Assembly: GCF_900129565.1 (NCBI RefSeq) | Contig: NZ_FQWD01000009.1 | Location: 1-64,000, forward strand | From: Marisediminitalea aggregata | GTDB taxonomy: Bacteria; Pseudomonadota; Gammaproteobacteria; Enterobacterales; Alteromonadaceae | DNA: 64,000 nucleotides | Reading direction: 5' to 3' | Shown here: positions 9,749 to 19,391 of the stretch, piece after piece | Numbering within the stretch: the first letter of the stretch is position 1 | Layout of the letters: every line of letters starts with the position of its first letter | Notes under the pieces: model-generated | Databases searched by the model: none | The model's input: only the letters and a program-made list of their open reading frames with translations | What the model was told of the DNA's origin: nothing | Position numbers and translations under genes: made by a program

Positions 9749-10492
9749 TTACATTGCCAGCCACTTCTCCATGTCTTCAATACTGTCTCTGGCTGTCATA
9801 TCCACACTTAACGGCGTCACCGAGCAAAAGCCGTTAGCAACAGCGTGAAAATCAGTGCCTGGACCAGCGTCTTGTTCCGCGCCAGCGGGGCCATACCAGT
9901 AAATTTCGCGGCCGAATGGGTCCTTGGCTTTTACCATGCCTTCTGCACGGTGGCGTCTGCCCTGACGGGTAATTTTAACCCCTGCCAGTTCTGAGTAGGG
10001 AATATCCGGAACGTTGACGTTCAGGATCTGGTTGGCAGCCAAAGGGTGGCTTTGAAGTTTTGTGATTATGTCCGTTACTACCCGTGCGGCGGTTTCGAAA
10101 TGTTTGCCTTCGTGGCTACACAATGAAACAGCAATAGCCGGCAGCCCCATGTAGCGACCTTCTGTTGCGGCGGCCACCGTTCCAGAATAAATGACATCGT
10201 CACCTAAATTGGCGCCGTGATTGATACCGGACACCACTAATTCGGGATCTTCTTCCAGAAAACAGTTTAATCCAAGGTGAACGCAATCAGATGGCGTGCC
10301 GTTGACAGCATAAAACCCGCTGTCCATTTGCTGAATTCTTAGTGGTTGATGCAGTGACAACGCATTACTGGCGCCGCTGCAATTTCGATCCGGGGCGATG
10401 ACAGTGACATCGTGAGATGCTTGCAATGCACCGTGCATAACGGCAATGCCTTTTGCAAACACACTGTCGTCGTTACTCAATAGAATTTTCAT
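9749..10492 (-). CDS. surE: 5'/3'-nucleotidase SurE
   Basis: This 247-residue metal-dependent phosphatase removes phosphate from nucleoside monophosphates in stationary-phase survival. The start at 10492 gives the standard N-terminus 'MKILLSNDDSVFAKGI', with metal-binding DD at 8-9. The family usually has Gly at residue 10 (NDDGV) but here it is Ser. Other signatures are 'NCSGASNALSL', 'GTPSDCVHLGLN' and 'SGINHGANLGDDVIYSGTVA'. A longer frame reaching 10594 exists but would overlap truD by 58 bases. The gap to truD is 44 bases. Likely cotranscribed with truD and pcm. Confidence 0.95.
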   Translation of the reverse strand: MKILLSNDDSVFAKGIAVMHGALQASHDVTVIAPDRNCSGASNALSLHQPLRIQQMDSGFYAVNGTPSDCVHLGLNCFLEEDPELVVSGINHGANLGDDVIYSGTVAAATEGRYMGLPAIAVSLCSHEGKHFETAARVVTDIITKLQSHPLAANQILNVNVPDIPYSELAGVKITRQGRRHRAEGMVKAKDPFGREIYWYGPAGAEQDAGPGTDFHAVANGFCSVTPLSVDMTARDSIEDMEKWLAM

Positions 10493-10536
10493 AGTCGCTC
10501 TGGTTAATTGAAAGGCTAAGCAGCGGTGTAGCCGCT

Positions 10537-11598
10537 TTAACTGCCTAATTCCGTTATCAATGCACACTCGCGCAGAATCGATGTCGCAAAGCATCCCGGA
10601 GGCAGGAAAAACCGTACGGTTAATGTATCACCTTGGGCTTCGCATTCAAGCTGTCGGGGCCAAATAATTGCAGCGCGGCGCTCCATTTTTAATCCTTCCC
10701 CGGCCAGAAAGGCGGAGACCTCAGTAAATGGTTCGAATAACGCCTGTTCAAATTGTTCAGCTTCGAGTCGTGAACCAAGCTCTCCTTTGCCCCACAGCGG
10801 TATGGTGGTGGATATATCTTTCTCGGCCAATCGTTCGGTCAGTGTGGTATCGACATCATCAGTCACAAAGATACTATTAGAACCTGTCAGATTGATGACA
10901 TCACCCGGCATAAAAGTAGCCAGTTTACCGGCAGACAATCGTCTGGAGATACCTTCATTAAACAACCAGCTGCGCAGTGCTGACAACGCCATGGAGCGTT
11001 TATTGCGATTGCGGATCACTTCGCCATTTAACATGCGCTCTGCCATTTGAAGGTTGCCGCCACGTTGTAATTCACCGGAGTCTTGTCGTCGCTGAACGCC
11101 GAATCGCTGGCTGCCAAAATAATTGGGTGCCCCTTCATTGGCAGTCCGGGATAATCGCTCAACAATGACGTCCGGCTCTGTCACGTCGCGGAGCGTGATT
11201 ATGAAGCTGTTGCCTTTTAACTGACCGGTTCGCAGTTTTTTATTGTGGCGTTTGGCATCGAGTACTTTAGCGCCTTCAAGGTCAAAAGCCGTCCAGTCAA
11301 AGTCCTGCTTTCCCGGTAGGTGAATGCCAAACCACTGCTGGGTAACCGCGTATTTGTCCTTGCGGCCGGCATATGTCACCTGACGCAACGGTAATTTGCA
11401 AAACTTAGCCAGTTGCTCGGCAACAAAAGCGGTGTTCAGATTGGTTTTCTGAACGTTCAGATAGATGTGTTCACCGTCACCGGTTAACTCATACCCGAGG
11501 TGTTCAATGACCTGGAAGTCTTGCGGTTGTTGTTTAAATACCGCGGTGGTTGAGGGTTGGCCGAATCGGTAGCCCCAATGGTCGGTGTTCAGTTCCAT
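10537..11598 (-). CDS. truD: tRNA pseudouridine(13) synthase TruD
   Basis: This 353-residue enzyme isomerises uridine 13 of tRNA(Glu) to pseudouridine. The catalytic aspartate lies in 'TYAGRKDKYAVTQQWFGI' (near residue 81). 'PNYFGSQRFG' and the inserted TRUD domain in the second half also fit. The length is close to E. coli TruD (349). Start and ispF stop share one base (TAATG), indicating coupling. The gene is part of the ispD-ispF-truD-surE run conserved across gammaproteobacteria. Confidence 0.96.
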   Translation of the reverse strand: MELNTDHWGYRFGQPSTTAVFKQQPQDFQVIEHLGYELTGDGEHIYLNVQKTNLNTAFVAEQLAKFCKLPLRQVTYAGRKDKYAVTQQWFGIHLPGKQDFDWTAFDLEGAKVLDAKRHNKKLRTGQLKGNSFIITLRDVTEPDVIVERLSRTANEGAPNYFGSQRFGVQRRQDSGELQRGGNLQMAERMLNGEVIRNRNKRSMALSALRSWLFNEGISRRLSAGKLATFMPGDVINLTGSNSIFVTDDVDTTLTERLAEKDISTTIPLWGKGELGSRLEAEQFEQALFEPFTEVSAFLAGEGLKMERRAAIIWPRQLECEAQGDTLTVRFFLPPGCFATSILRECALITELGS

Positions 11599-12077
11599 TA
11601 TGGTTTTGCCACCAACAAGGCGACAGCATGTGCCGCAATGCCTTCTTTGCGACCAGCAAAGCCGAGCTTTTCGGTGGTGGTGGCTTTTACGTTGATATGA
11701 TCAACGCTTACGCCGCAATCCTCGGCAAGAATTTGTCGCATAGCGTCGATGTGCGGTGCCATCTTTGGCGCCTGCGCTATGATGGTTGTATCGGCGTTGC
11801 TGACCAGGAACCCTTTTTCGTGGATCAAACCGACAACATGACGCAACAAAACGCGACTATCTGCGCCGGAATAGGCGTCATCGGTATCAGGGAAATGTTT
11901 GCCAATGTCACCCATCGCCATTGCGCCGAGTAATGCATCGCACAACGCATGGATCAGCACATCGCCGTCAGAGTGAGCGAGTAGCCCCTGTTCATAATCT
12001 ATCTGAACGCCGCCCAGGGTTATGGGGCCGTCGCCACCGAATTTATGTACGTCGTAGCCGTGTCCAATTCGTATCAC
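11598..12077 (-). CDS. ispF: 2-C-methyl-D-erythritol 2,4-cyclodiphosphate synthase
   Basis: This 159-residue enzyme makes the cyclodiphosphate intermediate of the MEP isoprenoid pathway, releasing CMP. Metal ligands are visible in '[11 protein letters not shown]' (D8, H10) and '[18 protein letters not shown]' (H42). '[11 protein letters not shown]' and the C-terminal '[19 protein letters not shown]' are standard. The start overlaps the ispD stop by four bases (ATGA), so synthesis of consecutive pathway enzymes is coupled. Length equals the family norm. Confidence 0.97.
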   Translation of the reverse strand: MIRIGHGYDVHKFGGDGPITLGGVQIDYEQGLLAHSDGDVLIHALCDALLGAMAMGDIGKHFPDTDDAYSGADSRVLLRHVVGLIHEKGFLVSNADTTIIAQAPKMAPHIDAMRQILAEDCGVSVDHINVKATTTEKLGFAGRKEGIAAHAVALLVAKP

Positions 12078-12778
12078 TGCGGTTCACCTTGTTGAAGATA
12101 AAATGTGGCCAGCGGTAAATCCGCCGGGCGGGTAACTTTAATGTTGGCCGGATTGCCATCAACCAGCCTGACAGTATGTCCGGCAAACTCCATCGCAGAA
12201 GCCTCGTCCGTAACATTGGCACCGGCTTCGAGCGCCTCGTTCAGCGCAGTCAATAATTCGCCCGCACGAAACAGTTGCGGAGTCAGAGCGTGCCACAAAT
12301 TCTCGCGGTCTTCGGTATGGGAAACAACCGGGCTTCCGCTCTTAGTCTGAGCGCGTTTCATGGTATCGCGGACCGGGGTTGCCAGAATGCCGCCATTAAA
12401 CGCAGGCTGTTGAATATGGTCAATCAGCGAGCTGAGGTCTTGCTGACTAATACAGGGGCGGGCAGCATCATGAACCAGAGCCCATTCATGCGCTGCAAGG
12501 GTGTGCAATGCATTTTGAACCGACTCTGCCCGGCTGTCTCCGCCCGCTACCGCGGTCAGCCAGGGCGCCTGACTAATCGCCAGCGTTGGAAAGTAAGTAT
12601 CCTCAGGATGTAACGCCACCACAACACGAGATACTGCAGGGTGCTTATTCAGGGCCCGCAGGGTGTGTTCTAAAATGGTGTGGTTACCAATCGTTAAATA
12701 TTGTTTGGGTTTATCTGCTTGCATGCGCGACCCAATGCCAGCCGCAGGCACTACGGCTACAATTGTCGGAGCAGTCAT
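12074..12778 (-). CDS. ispD: 2-C-methyl-D-erythritol 4-phosphate cytidylyltransferase
   Basis: This 234-residue enzyme transfers CMP from CTP to methylerythritol phosphate in the MEP pathway. The nucleotide-binding '[20 protein letters not shown]', 'VHDAARPCI' and 'TPVRDTMKR' signatures are intact, as is the C-terminal '[19 protein letters not shown]' block. It lies three bases after the ftsB stop and overlaps ispF by four bases, matching the ftsB-ispD-ispF order of E. coli. Confidence 0.97.
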   Translation of the reverse strand: MTAPTIVAVVPAAGIGSRMQADKPKQYLTIGNHTILEHTLRALNKHPAVSRVVVALHPEDTYFPTLAISQAPWLTAVAGGDSRAESVQNALHTLAAHEWALVHDAARPCISQQDLSSLIDHIQQPAFNGGILATPVRDTMKRAQTKSGSPVVSHTEDRENLWHALTPQLFRAGELLTALNEALEAGANVTDEASAMEFAGHTVRLVDGNPANIKVTRPADLPLATFYLQQGEPQ

Positions 12779-12781
12779 TCG

Positions 12782-13105
12782 TTATTCTTCTTCTGAGGGT
12801 AAAATTCGGTAAAAGGTTTCGCCGCGTTTTATCAGGCCTAACTCATTTCGAGCGCGTTCTTCAATGGCTTCCATTCCAATTGTCAGATCACTGATATCCG
12901 CTTTTAACAACGCATTACGCTGCACCAGGTTGGCATTTTGCTGAGATTGCTTCTCTACTTCCTGCTCTTTGGAAAGATAGTCCGGGATACTGTTTTTGCC
13001 GAACCACAGGCGATACTGAAGTAACCCCAATAGTCCTGCTAATACCAGTAAAATCCACTTATCTCGCCACACAGTGCTTACCTGTTTTTGTGTTAATTCC
13101 GGCAC
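12782..13105 (-). CDS. ftsB: Cell division protein FtsB
   Basis: This 107-residue bitopic inner-membrane protein joins FtsQ and FtsL in the divisome. One membrane helix (about 18-33, 'WILLVLAGLLGLLQYRLWF') is followed by the family motif 'QYRLWFGKNS', then a periplasmic coiled coil and the conserved 'ARNELGLIKRGETFYRIL'. The cytoplasmic N-terminus is about 15 residues longer than in E. coli FtsB (103 aa total there). It directly precedes ispD, as usual. eno, its common upstream neighbour, is not present here. Confidence 0.95.
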   Translation of the reverse strand: MPELTQKQVSTVWRDKWILLVLAGLLGLLQYRLWFGKNSIPDYLSKEQEVEKQSQQNANLVQRNALLKADISDLTIGMEAIEERARNELGLIKRGETFYRILPSEEE

Positions 13106-13226
13106 TTAACCAGTGCGCCGAAATGCATTAAAAATCGATCAGGCTGGGTACTTATCGCCGGCCTGACTGCGGACGCCTTCAGGTTTTAAAGGGGCCGCAG
13201 TCAGCACATTATGCCGCGCTCAGTGT

Positions 13227-14942
13227 TTAACGTCCATCGCCTTTGTTGAACAGTTTGTTGAACAATTTTTCCTTCTGTTTTTCAACAGCATTACTGAGTG
13301 TTGTTTTCAGTAATTCGTCCAGAGTGGCGTTATCCTGCTCGCTCGCGCTCAACAATCCTGATAAATCTCCCAGCTCTGCAGACAGGGTAGAAGACTGATT
13401 GGCTACCATTTGCTGAAGGCGGCTGTTTAACTTGTCTAGCTGTGCTTGCTTTTCTTTGTCCAGAGAAGCAAGTGCGGCACTGGCAAGTCGGGTGTCTAGA
13501 TCAGACGCCAAGCCAAACTTTGGTGATGTCAGATCGCCGGAAATATCCATTTTGATGCCCAGATTTCGCAAATCACCCAGCACGGTTGCTACTGCGTTGG
13601 TCAATTTATCAGAGCCCGCTGCAGCCATCACGAGTTCAGACAAATCCACCTTGCCGCCACCGCTTAGCTGGTTATCAGTTACCGTTAGTGCACCCGCCGA
13701 CGCCAGCAATGCTTGCTTAATCGAGGCATCGAGACGTTTGTTTTCTGTTAGCGGAATACTGTCGAGTAGCAATCCGGCTATTTGCCAGGTTTGTTTAGCA
13801 TCCAGGCCATTTTCATCCAGGAAGAATTCACCTTCGGTGGTGAATTGTTGCTGGCCCTGATTGGCGGCATTCAGTAGAAAGGTGGTAGGGTTGCCAAAGA
13901 TACTGTGCACGTTAGTGATATTTGTCCAATCGCCGCTTAGCAATGTGTCCTGCCAGTTAACCGAAACGTTGGCCTGACGGATCAGGATCTGCATCGGATC
14001 ACCTTCCTCGGCGGTTTCGTCTTCCGCGGTAGATTCGCCTTTCAGCATGGGCACAATAATATCAAACGCCGCAAACAGGTATTGGTTGTATTCAGCGGCC
14101 TTGGGGCCAAACACTGCCTCGGTTAGCTGCGATAATGCGGCCTGATCGCCAGCATAAACGCCTTTCAGCAACGCATAGTCTTCCTGCGGAGCGGTTTTCA
14201 GCGCTTCGAGTGAGGCTGACATGGCTGTTTTGGCCTCTGATGCTTTGTCAGTAAACTCAGCAATAAGCGCTTTGTCTTTCTTTATCGATTCTTTTAACTG
14301 TTCCAGTGTCTGCTTGGCTTTCAGTATCGAGGCCGGGTCTTTCAGATCTGTTTCTTTTAACGCTTTAACCTGAGCTTTGTATTGTTCAAGCTTCGCTTTG
14401 TCTGGCAGCGCTTTGTAATCTTCCTTCAAGCCTTCGGCGTACGTATTGTAGGTTTGTTGTGCCTGCTCTACGGCAGCAGTGGTTTTCAGCGGTGAACGAG
14501 CCAGCAAATCGTCAACTTCTGGCAATGCTTCTTTGGCTTCTGCCAGTAGTTCCTCAAAAGACTGACCTTCAGGTTGTTTTAGTACTTTACCCGGGGATTG
14601 ACGGGGTTGATTGAAAGCCACATCGGTTACCGCCAATTGATTCATAATCAGTTGGTTACTGAGCAGTGGCCAGAACTCCACATCGCCTTTCAACTGGCCG
14701 ACGACGACCTGATTGGTTTCCGGTTTCGAAGGGTTGGTCATTTCAATGGCGGCGATATTGACACTGAGTGGAAAAAGGCTGTGCTCAAACTCACCAATAT
14801 TTACTTCGGCGCCATAGGACTGGGTGAGTTGGGATTCGAGTACCGATTTAATAAGACTGTCGGCAAACAGCCAGTACAAAACGACCGGTATTAATAATAT
14901 GGCGAACGTCCAGGTTGCCAGCTTTCCCGCTTTACTCTGCAT
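13227..14942 (-). CDS. TIGR03545-like (AsmA-related) membrane-anchored protein
   Basis: This 571-residue protein has one N-terminal membrane helix (about 10-29) and then a periplasmic AsmA-like start ('ADSLIKSVLESQL...GAEVNIGEFEHSLFPL'). A long Lys/Glu/Ala-rich coiled-coil region spans about 120-260, and the C-terminal part carries repeated beta-type segments and a Lys-rich tail. The overall plan matches the TIGR03545 family of unknown function, which often pairs with a small TIGR03546 protein; no partner is seen here. A role in envelope lipid transport is only an analogy to AsmA. Isolated gene, divergent from putA. Confidence 0.6.
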   Translation of the reverse strand: MQSKAGKLATWTFAILLIPVVLYWLFADSLIKSVLESQLTQSYGAEVNIGEFEHSLFPLSVNIAAIEMTNPSKPETNQVVVGQLKGDVEFWPLLSNQLIMNQLAVTDVAFNQPRQSPGKVLKQPEGQSFEELLAEAKEALPEVDDLLARSPLKTTAAVEQAQQTYNTYAEGLKEDYKALPDKAKLEQYKAQVKALKETDLKDPASILKAKQTLEQLKESIKKDKALIAEFTDKASEAKTAMSASLEALKTAPQEDYALLKGVYAGDQAALSQLTEAVFGPKAAEYNQYLFAAFDIIVPMLKGESTAEDETAEEGDPMQILIRQANVSVNWQDTLLSGDWTNITNVHSIFGNPTTFLLNAANQGQQQFTTEGEFFLDENGLDAKQTWQIAGLLLDSIPLTENKRLDASIKQALLASAGALTVTDNQLSGGGKVDLSELVMAAAGSDKLTNAVATVLGDLRNLGIKMDISGDLTSPKFGLASDLDTRLASAALASLDKEKQAQLDKLNSRLQQMVANQSSTLSAELGDLSGLLSASEQDNATLDELLKTTLSNAVEKQKEKLFNKLFNKGDGR

Positions 14943-15297
14943 GAATAACTCCTTGAAAAAATGATGCCCAGGTTACGTTTCCTCCGGCAGTGAGACCTTA
15001 TTCGACAACCTGTCGCATGAATCACCTTCACATACCGCATTAAACCCGCTGTGCGTCGGGTCTGCCTTGACGCAAAGATAGCAGACCGATAGTGTGGCAA
15101 CTAAATATTACGATATGACGTAGTTTATCGGCTGGCGGCGTATGTGCAAGCATAGGCGGCATGCGAGCCTTTCGTTAAACTATACGGTTATATGTAACAG
15201 GTTCAGTGCCACTGGCAGTGACAACGTAATCAACTACCGCGATGTAGACGGTAAGCATCTTAAAATTTATACGACAGATTGTACACAAAGGGGTTCA
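14943..15297. other. Intergenic region between the TIGR03545 gene and putA
   Basis: These 355 bases separate divergent genes and should hold both promoters and the putA leader. A Shine-Dalgarno run (aaagggg) sits six bases before the putA ATG. No convincing -35/-10 pair or operator could be defined by eye. Confidence 0.6.
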
Positions 15298-18200
15298 ATG
15301 TTAACGCAACGTACTTTTTCTAACGCCAGTCCTATTCGACAGCTGATTCGGGATTTTTATCGTATTCCTGAAACCGATGCAGTTGACCAGATCTTACCCA
15401 TAGCGGAAGTTAACCCCAGGGCGCGGAGCCGGGCCTGGGAACGCGCGCGACGGATGGTGTTACAGATTCGCAGGGAGCAGGAAAGTCATGGCGGTGTAGA
15501 TGCACTGCTTAATGAATATTCATTGTCGACTGCAGAAGGCGTTGTACTGATGTGCCTGGCCGAAGCCTTGCTGCGCGTGCCGGACAAAGCGACCCAGGAA
15601 GAACTGATCCGCGACAAGCTGTCGAAAGGGCAGTGGACGCCGCATTTGGGCAACAGCGAATCGCTGTTTGTAAACGCGTCTTCGTGGGGATTGTTATTCA
15701 CCGGCAACATGGTGAACTACGCCGACAAGCGAAAGAGTGAACAATTTGGCCTGCTGAAGAAGACGCTGGGGCGTCTGGGTGAGCCGGTTATTCGCCGTGC
15801 AATGAACATTGCCATGAAGGTAATGGGTCGTCAGTTCGTGATGGGGGAAACCATCGAAGACGCAGTTGAACGTGCGCAGGACAAGGAAAAGAAAGGCTAC
15901 GTTTACAGCTATGACATGCTCGGCGAAGGCGCTCGAACTGCAAGAGATGCAGATCGCTATTACGAATCCTACGTCAAAGCGATTAAGGTGATCGGTAAAG
16001 CCGCAGGCGGCAAAGGCCCGCGGAAATCACCGGGTATTTCAGTCAAACTTTCTGCTATTCACCCGCGTTATGAGTTTGTGCAATACGAGCGTGTAATGGC
16101 CGAACTGCCAGCCAGACTGAAAGCCCTGTGTCTGATGGCAAAAGAATACAATATCGGATTAACGGTAGATGCCGAAGAAGCAGATCGTCTGGAAACGTCG
16201 CTCGATATCATCGAAACCGTATTCCGCGACCCGGATCTGGCCGGTTGGGATGGATTTGGTCTGGCGGTACAGGCCTATCAAAAACGCGCGCTGCACGTTA
16301 TTGAATGGCTGCGTGAGCTTACCCAGGATGTCGGCCGTAAAATGATGGTTCGTCTGGTAAAGGGCGCGTATTGGGATACAGAAATCAAACTCACCCAAAT
16401 GGCCGGACTGGACGCCTTCCCGGTATTCACCCGCAAGTCGTCTACCGACGTGTCATATCACGCCTGTGCGAACCGTCTGTTGGCTTACCGGGATACAATC
16501 TACCCGCAATTTGCCACCCATAACGCTTACACTGCGTCAGTTATTATTGAACTGGCCGGCGATGACAAACAAGGTTTTGAATTCCAGTGCCTGCATGGCA
16601 TGGGCGATACCTTGTATGATCAGGTAGTTTCTGAAGAACAAATTCAGTGCCGGGTTTACGCTCCGGTTGGTGTGCACGAAGACTTGCTGGCGTATCTGGT
16701 GCGCCGACTATTAGAAAACGGGGCAAACTCTTCGTTTGTCAACGCCATCGTTGACGACAGCAAGCCTGTTGAAGCCTTACTGGAGGATCCGGTAGAGAAA
16801 ACCCAGCGCCTGACATACCGCTACAATAAGCAAATTCAACAAGCGTCAGATTTATACGCCCCGGAACGTGTTAACTCAAAAGGCCTGGATATCACCGACC
16901 TTAATACGGTGAACACGTTGAAATACAGTTTGTCGCGTTGGGCTGAACAGTACCAAATCGACACCAGCGCCGTGCCGGAAGGTGCGGTGGCAGTGCTTAA
17001 TCCGGCGAATCGTCAGGATGCCGTCGGGTATCACCATTATGCCAGTGAGAGTGCAATTCGGGCTGCGCTGGACACTGCAGACAAAGGGTTTGCGGCCTGG
17101 TCGGGACGACCGGTCAGCGAACGCGCAATGCTGCTGAATCAGTTCGCCGATGCGCTTGAACGCCATTCTGATGAATTGATTGCGCTGTGTATCCGTGAAG
17201 CCGGCAAAGTGACACAGGATTCGGTTGACGAGATTCGTGAAGCGGTTGATTTTTGTCGCTACTACGCCGCGCGTGCGGTTGAATTAGGCCAGGACGAACG
17301 TTTGGTTCCACGGGGTGTTGTACTGTGCATCAGTCCCTGGAATTTCCCGCTGGCTATTTTCCTTGGTCAGGTTGTGGCGGCGTTGGTAACCGGTAATACC
17401 GTGGTGGCGAAGCCTGCTGAGCAAACCAGCATGATAGCGGTACGCGCAGTAGAAATGATGCGTGCCGTTGGTTTACCGGATGATGCCTTGCAATTAGTCA
17501 TCGCCAAAGGGCCGGATGTAGGCAGTGTGCTGCTGCCAGACGAACGCATTAAAGCGGTTATGTTTACCGGCTCTACACAAACAGGTACTTACATATCAAA
17601 AGTACTGGCGCAACGAGGCGGTGAGCAGGTACCTCTGATTGCTGAAACGGGTGGCCAGAACTGTATGATTGTCGACTCAACGGCATTACCGGAACAGGTC
17701 GTAGACGATGTAATACACTCAGGTTTCCAAAGCGCCGGTCAGCGCTGCTCGGCTTTGCGCGTGTTATTCGTGCAGGAGGACATCGCCGATACCATTATCA
17801 GCATGCTGACAGGGGCTATGAAAGAGCTGCAGATCGGCGACCCTGCCTGGCTCAGCACCGATGTAGGCCCGGTCATTGACGAGAAAGCCCTCAAGTCACT
17901 GCAAGAACACGAAGTGTACATGCAGGAAAACGGCAAGCTTCTGTATCAGTCGTCTATGCCGGAAGACTGTGCGGCAGGCACCTTCTTCCCACCGACGCTC
18001 TATGAGATCAGTGACTTAAGTGTGTTAACCCGCGAGGTCTTTGGCCCGGTTGTACACGTTGTGCGATATAAGGCTAAACACCTGAACAACGTACTTCAGC
18101 AAATTAACGACACTGGCTTTGGTCTGACGATGGGGATCCACTCCCGTATTGAAGAACGCGCCAACGAACTTGCCGCACGCTGTCGAGTGGGGAATGTATA

Positions 18201-19098
18201 CGTAAACCGCAACATGATCGGTGCCATTGTCGGCGTACAGCCGTTTGGTGGTCGAGGCTTGTCTGGCACGGGGCCAAAAGCCGGCGGTCCTAACTACCTG
18301 CCTCGCCTGATGATGGAAAAAGCGACACCTAAGCCTTCGCAACTGGCCGACGATATCAGCCCGGATAATGCATTGTCAGGTACACCTGAACAGGCAAGTC
18401 AGGCAGCGTCTATTATGCGTAAAGCCTGCGAAGTCGAAGAACTGTGGCGTCATACACCGCTTAACGAGCGTATATCTAAAGTGCGTCAGCTTCTGGCGAA
18501 ACTGGCAACCGTCGATATCGTTGAAGAATTGGCTGACGACCTCAATCGCACATTGGCTTCTGCCCGTTCACAATTGATGAGTATCGAGAAGAAGTTGGCA
18601 AAACCCATCACCTTGCCGGGGCCTACAGGTGAATCTAATAAACTGTACCTTGAGCCACGCGGTATTCTGGTCTGTTTTGCCGACAAAGAAGTAACCTTTG
18701 AATACTGGGCGCTTTCGATTGTAACGGCGTTGGCCACGGGTAATTGCGTGGTGTCGGTTGTGTCTGAACTCTTCTACGAAGAAGCGCTGGCAGTGAAAGA
18801 CAAATTCCAGGCAGTAGGTGCGCCTGAAGCAGTGTTCCAGGTTGCTAAACTAGGTCATTTGGACGCACTGTTAATGGACGAGAAGTTAGCTGGCGTAGTG
18901 GTAGACAGTAATACCGAGCGTACGGCCCACATTACGGCCATGCTGGCTGAGCGCGAAGGCGCCATCCTGCCAGTGATCACCGCTGAGTATAATGACAAAC
19001 TGATTCAGCGACTGATGACGGAGAAGACCATTAGCACCGATACCACAGCATCAGGCGGCAATACGTCACTGATGACCATGGTTGAAGAGGACGAGTAG
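15298..19098 (+). CDS. putA: Bifunctional proline dehydrogenase / P5C dehydrogenase PutA
   Basis: This 1266-residue enzyme oxidises proline to glutamate in two steps. The start at 15298 is set by an upstream AAGGGG; a longer in-frame ATG at 15142 adds 52 residues that do not resemble a ribbon-helix-helix domain. It therefore probably lacks the autogenous repressor domain of E. coli PutA. The N-terminal FAD/PRODH barrel includes 'VKGAYWDTEIKLTQMAGL' and 'QCLHGMGDTLYDQV'. The P5CDH domain includes 'SPWNFPLAIFLGQVVAAL', 'FTGSTQTGTYI', the catalytic Glu of 'IAETGGQN' and Cys of 'SAGQRCSALR'. An ALDH-like C-terminal domain of about 200 residues marks it as a long-type PutA. Confidence 0.96.
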   Translation: MLTQRTFSNASPIRQLIRDFYRIPETDAVDQILPIAEVNPRARSRAWERARRMVLQIRREQESHGGVDALLNEYSLSTAEGVVLMCLAEALLRVPDKATQEELIRDKLSKGQWTPHLGNSESLFVNASSWGLLFTGNMVNYADKRKSEQFGLLKKTLGRLGEPVIRRAMNIAMKVMGRQFVMGETIEDAVERAQDKEKKGYVYSYDMLGEGARTARDADRYYESYVKAIKVIGKAAGGKGPRKSPGISVKLSAIHPRYEFVQYERVMAELPARLKALCLMAKEYNIGLTVDAEEADRLETSLDIIETVFRDPDLAGWDGFGLAVQAYQKRALHVIEWLRELTQDVGRKMMVRLVKGAYWDTEIKLTQMAGLDAFPVFTRKSSTDVSYHACANRLLAYRDTIYPQFATHNAYTASVIIELAGDDKQGFEFQCLHGMGDTLYDQVVSEEQIQCRVYAPVGVHEDLLAYLVRRLLENGANSSFVNAIVDDSKPVEALLEDPVEKTQRLTYRYNKQIQQASDLYAPERVNSKGLDITDLNTVNTLKYSLSRWAEQYQIDTSAVPEGAVAVLNPANRQDAVGYHHYASESAIRAALDTADKGFAAWSGRPVSERAMLLNQFADALERHSDELIALCIREAGKVTQDSVDEIREAVDFCRYYAARAVELGQDERLVPRGVVLCISPWNFPLAIFLGQVVAALVTGNTVVAKPAEQTSMIAVRAVEMMRAVGLPDDALQLVIAKGPDVGSVLLPDERIKAVMFTGSTQTGTYISKVLAQRGGEQVPLIAETGGQNCMIVDSTALPEQVVDDVIHSGFQSAGQRCSALRVLFVQEDIADTIISMLTGAMKELQIGDPAWLSTDVGPVIDEKALKSLQEHEVYMQENGKLLYQSSMPEDCAAGTFFPPTLYEISDLSVLTREVFGPVVHVVRYKAKHLNNVLQQINDTGFGLTMGIHSRIEERANELAARCRVGNVYVNRNMIGAIVGVQPFGGRGLSGTGPKAGGPNYLPRLMMEKATPKPSQLADDISPDNALSGTPEQASQAASIMRKACEVEELWRHTPLNERISKVRQLLAKLATVDIVEELADDLNRTLASARSQLMSIEKKLAKPITLPGPTGESNKLYLEPRGILVCFADKEVTFEYWALSIVTALATGNCVVSVVSELFYEEALAVKDKFQAVGAPEAVFQVAKLGHLDALLMDEKLAGVVVDSNTERTAHITAMLAEREGAILPVITAEYNDKLIQRLMTEKTISTDTTASGGNTSLMTMVEEDE

Positions 19099-19112
19099 GT
19101 TTTCATCCTGAA

Positions 19113-19142
19113 CGCCAGTCGTTTGTCGCAAAACGATTGGCG
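19113..19142 (+). terminator. Hairpin after putA
   Basis: A 12-bp stem with one G-U pair (cgccagtcgttt 19113-19124 with aaacgattggcg 19131-19142) lies 15 bases past the putA stop. There is no T-run, so it may be a terminator or an mRNA-stabilising structure. Confidence 0.5.
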
Positions 19143-19202
19143 GAATCAAAAAAGTCCGTAAACTCAATCGACATCAAGGTACAAGTACACATTTGTGCCT
19201 TG

Positions 19203-19380
19203 TTTCGTGTTAGGGGAGTAGCTTTCTCGCAAGAGAGTCGTTATCAACACACTTGGAACGCATTTCCATGGTAACGACGTGGTTGTAGGTCAAGAGGCCT
19301 TATCACTATTAGCAAGACCTAAGACAATAACCGGTCCAGAGCGGGACGCCGGCTGTTGTCTTATGTCTGTACTGTCCCGC
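19203..19380 (+). ncRNA. Probable yybP-ykoY (Mn2+) riboswitch
   Basis: The leader of the TMEM165-family gene contains both signature loops of the yybP-ykoY class: 'aggggagtagc' (19212-19222) and 'tatcaacacacttgg' (19242-19255), placed after short helices. Downstream, gcgggac (19341-19347) can pair with gtcccgc (19374-19380) next to the weak ribosome site ggaa. An alternative pairing of aagacaa (19321-19327) with ttgtctt (19356-19362) overlaps it. This is what a translation-controlling expression platform would look like. The family senses Mn2+ and controls Mn exporters, which fits the gene below. Confidence 0.8.
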
Positions 19381-19391
19381 CGGAATCATTA

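Noticed and set aside
15142..15297. Longer putA start at 15142
   Set aside because: The extra 52 residues do not resemble the PutA ribbon-helix-helix domain, and a good ribosome site precedes 15298.
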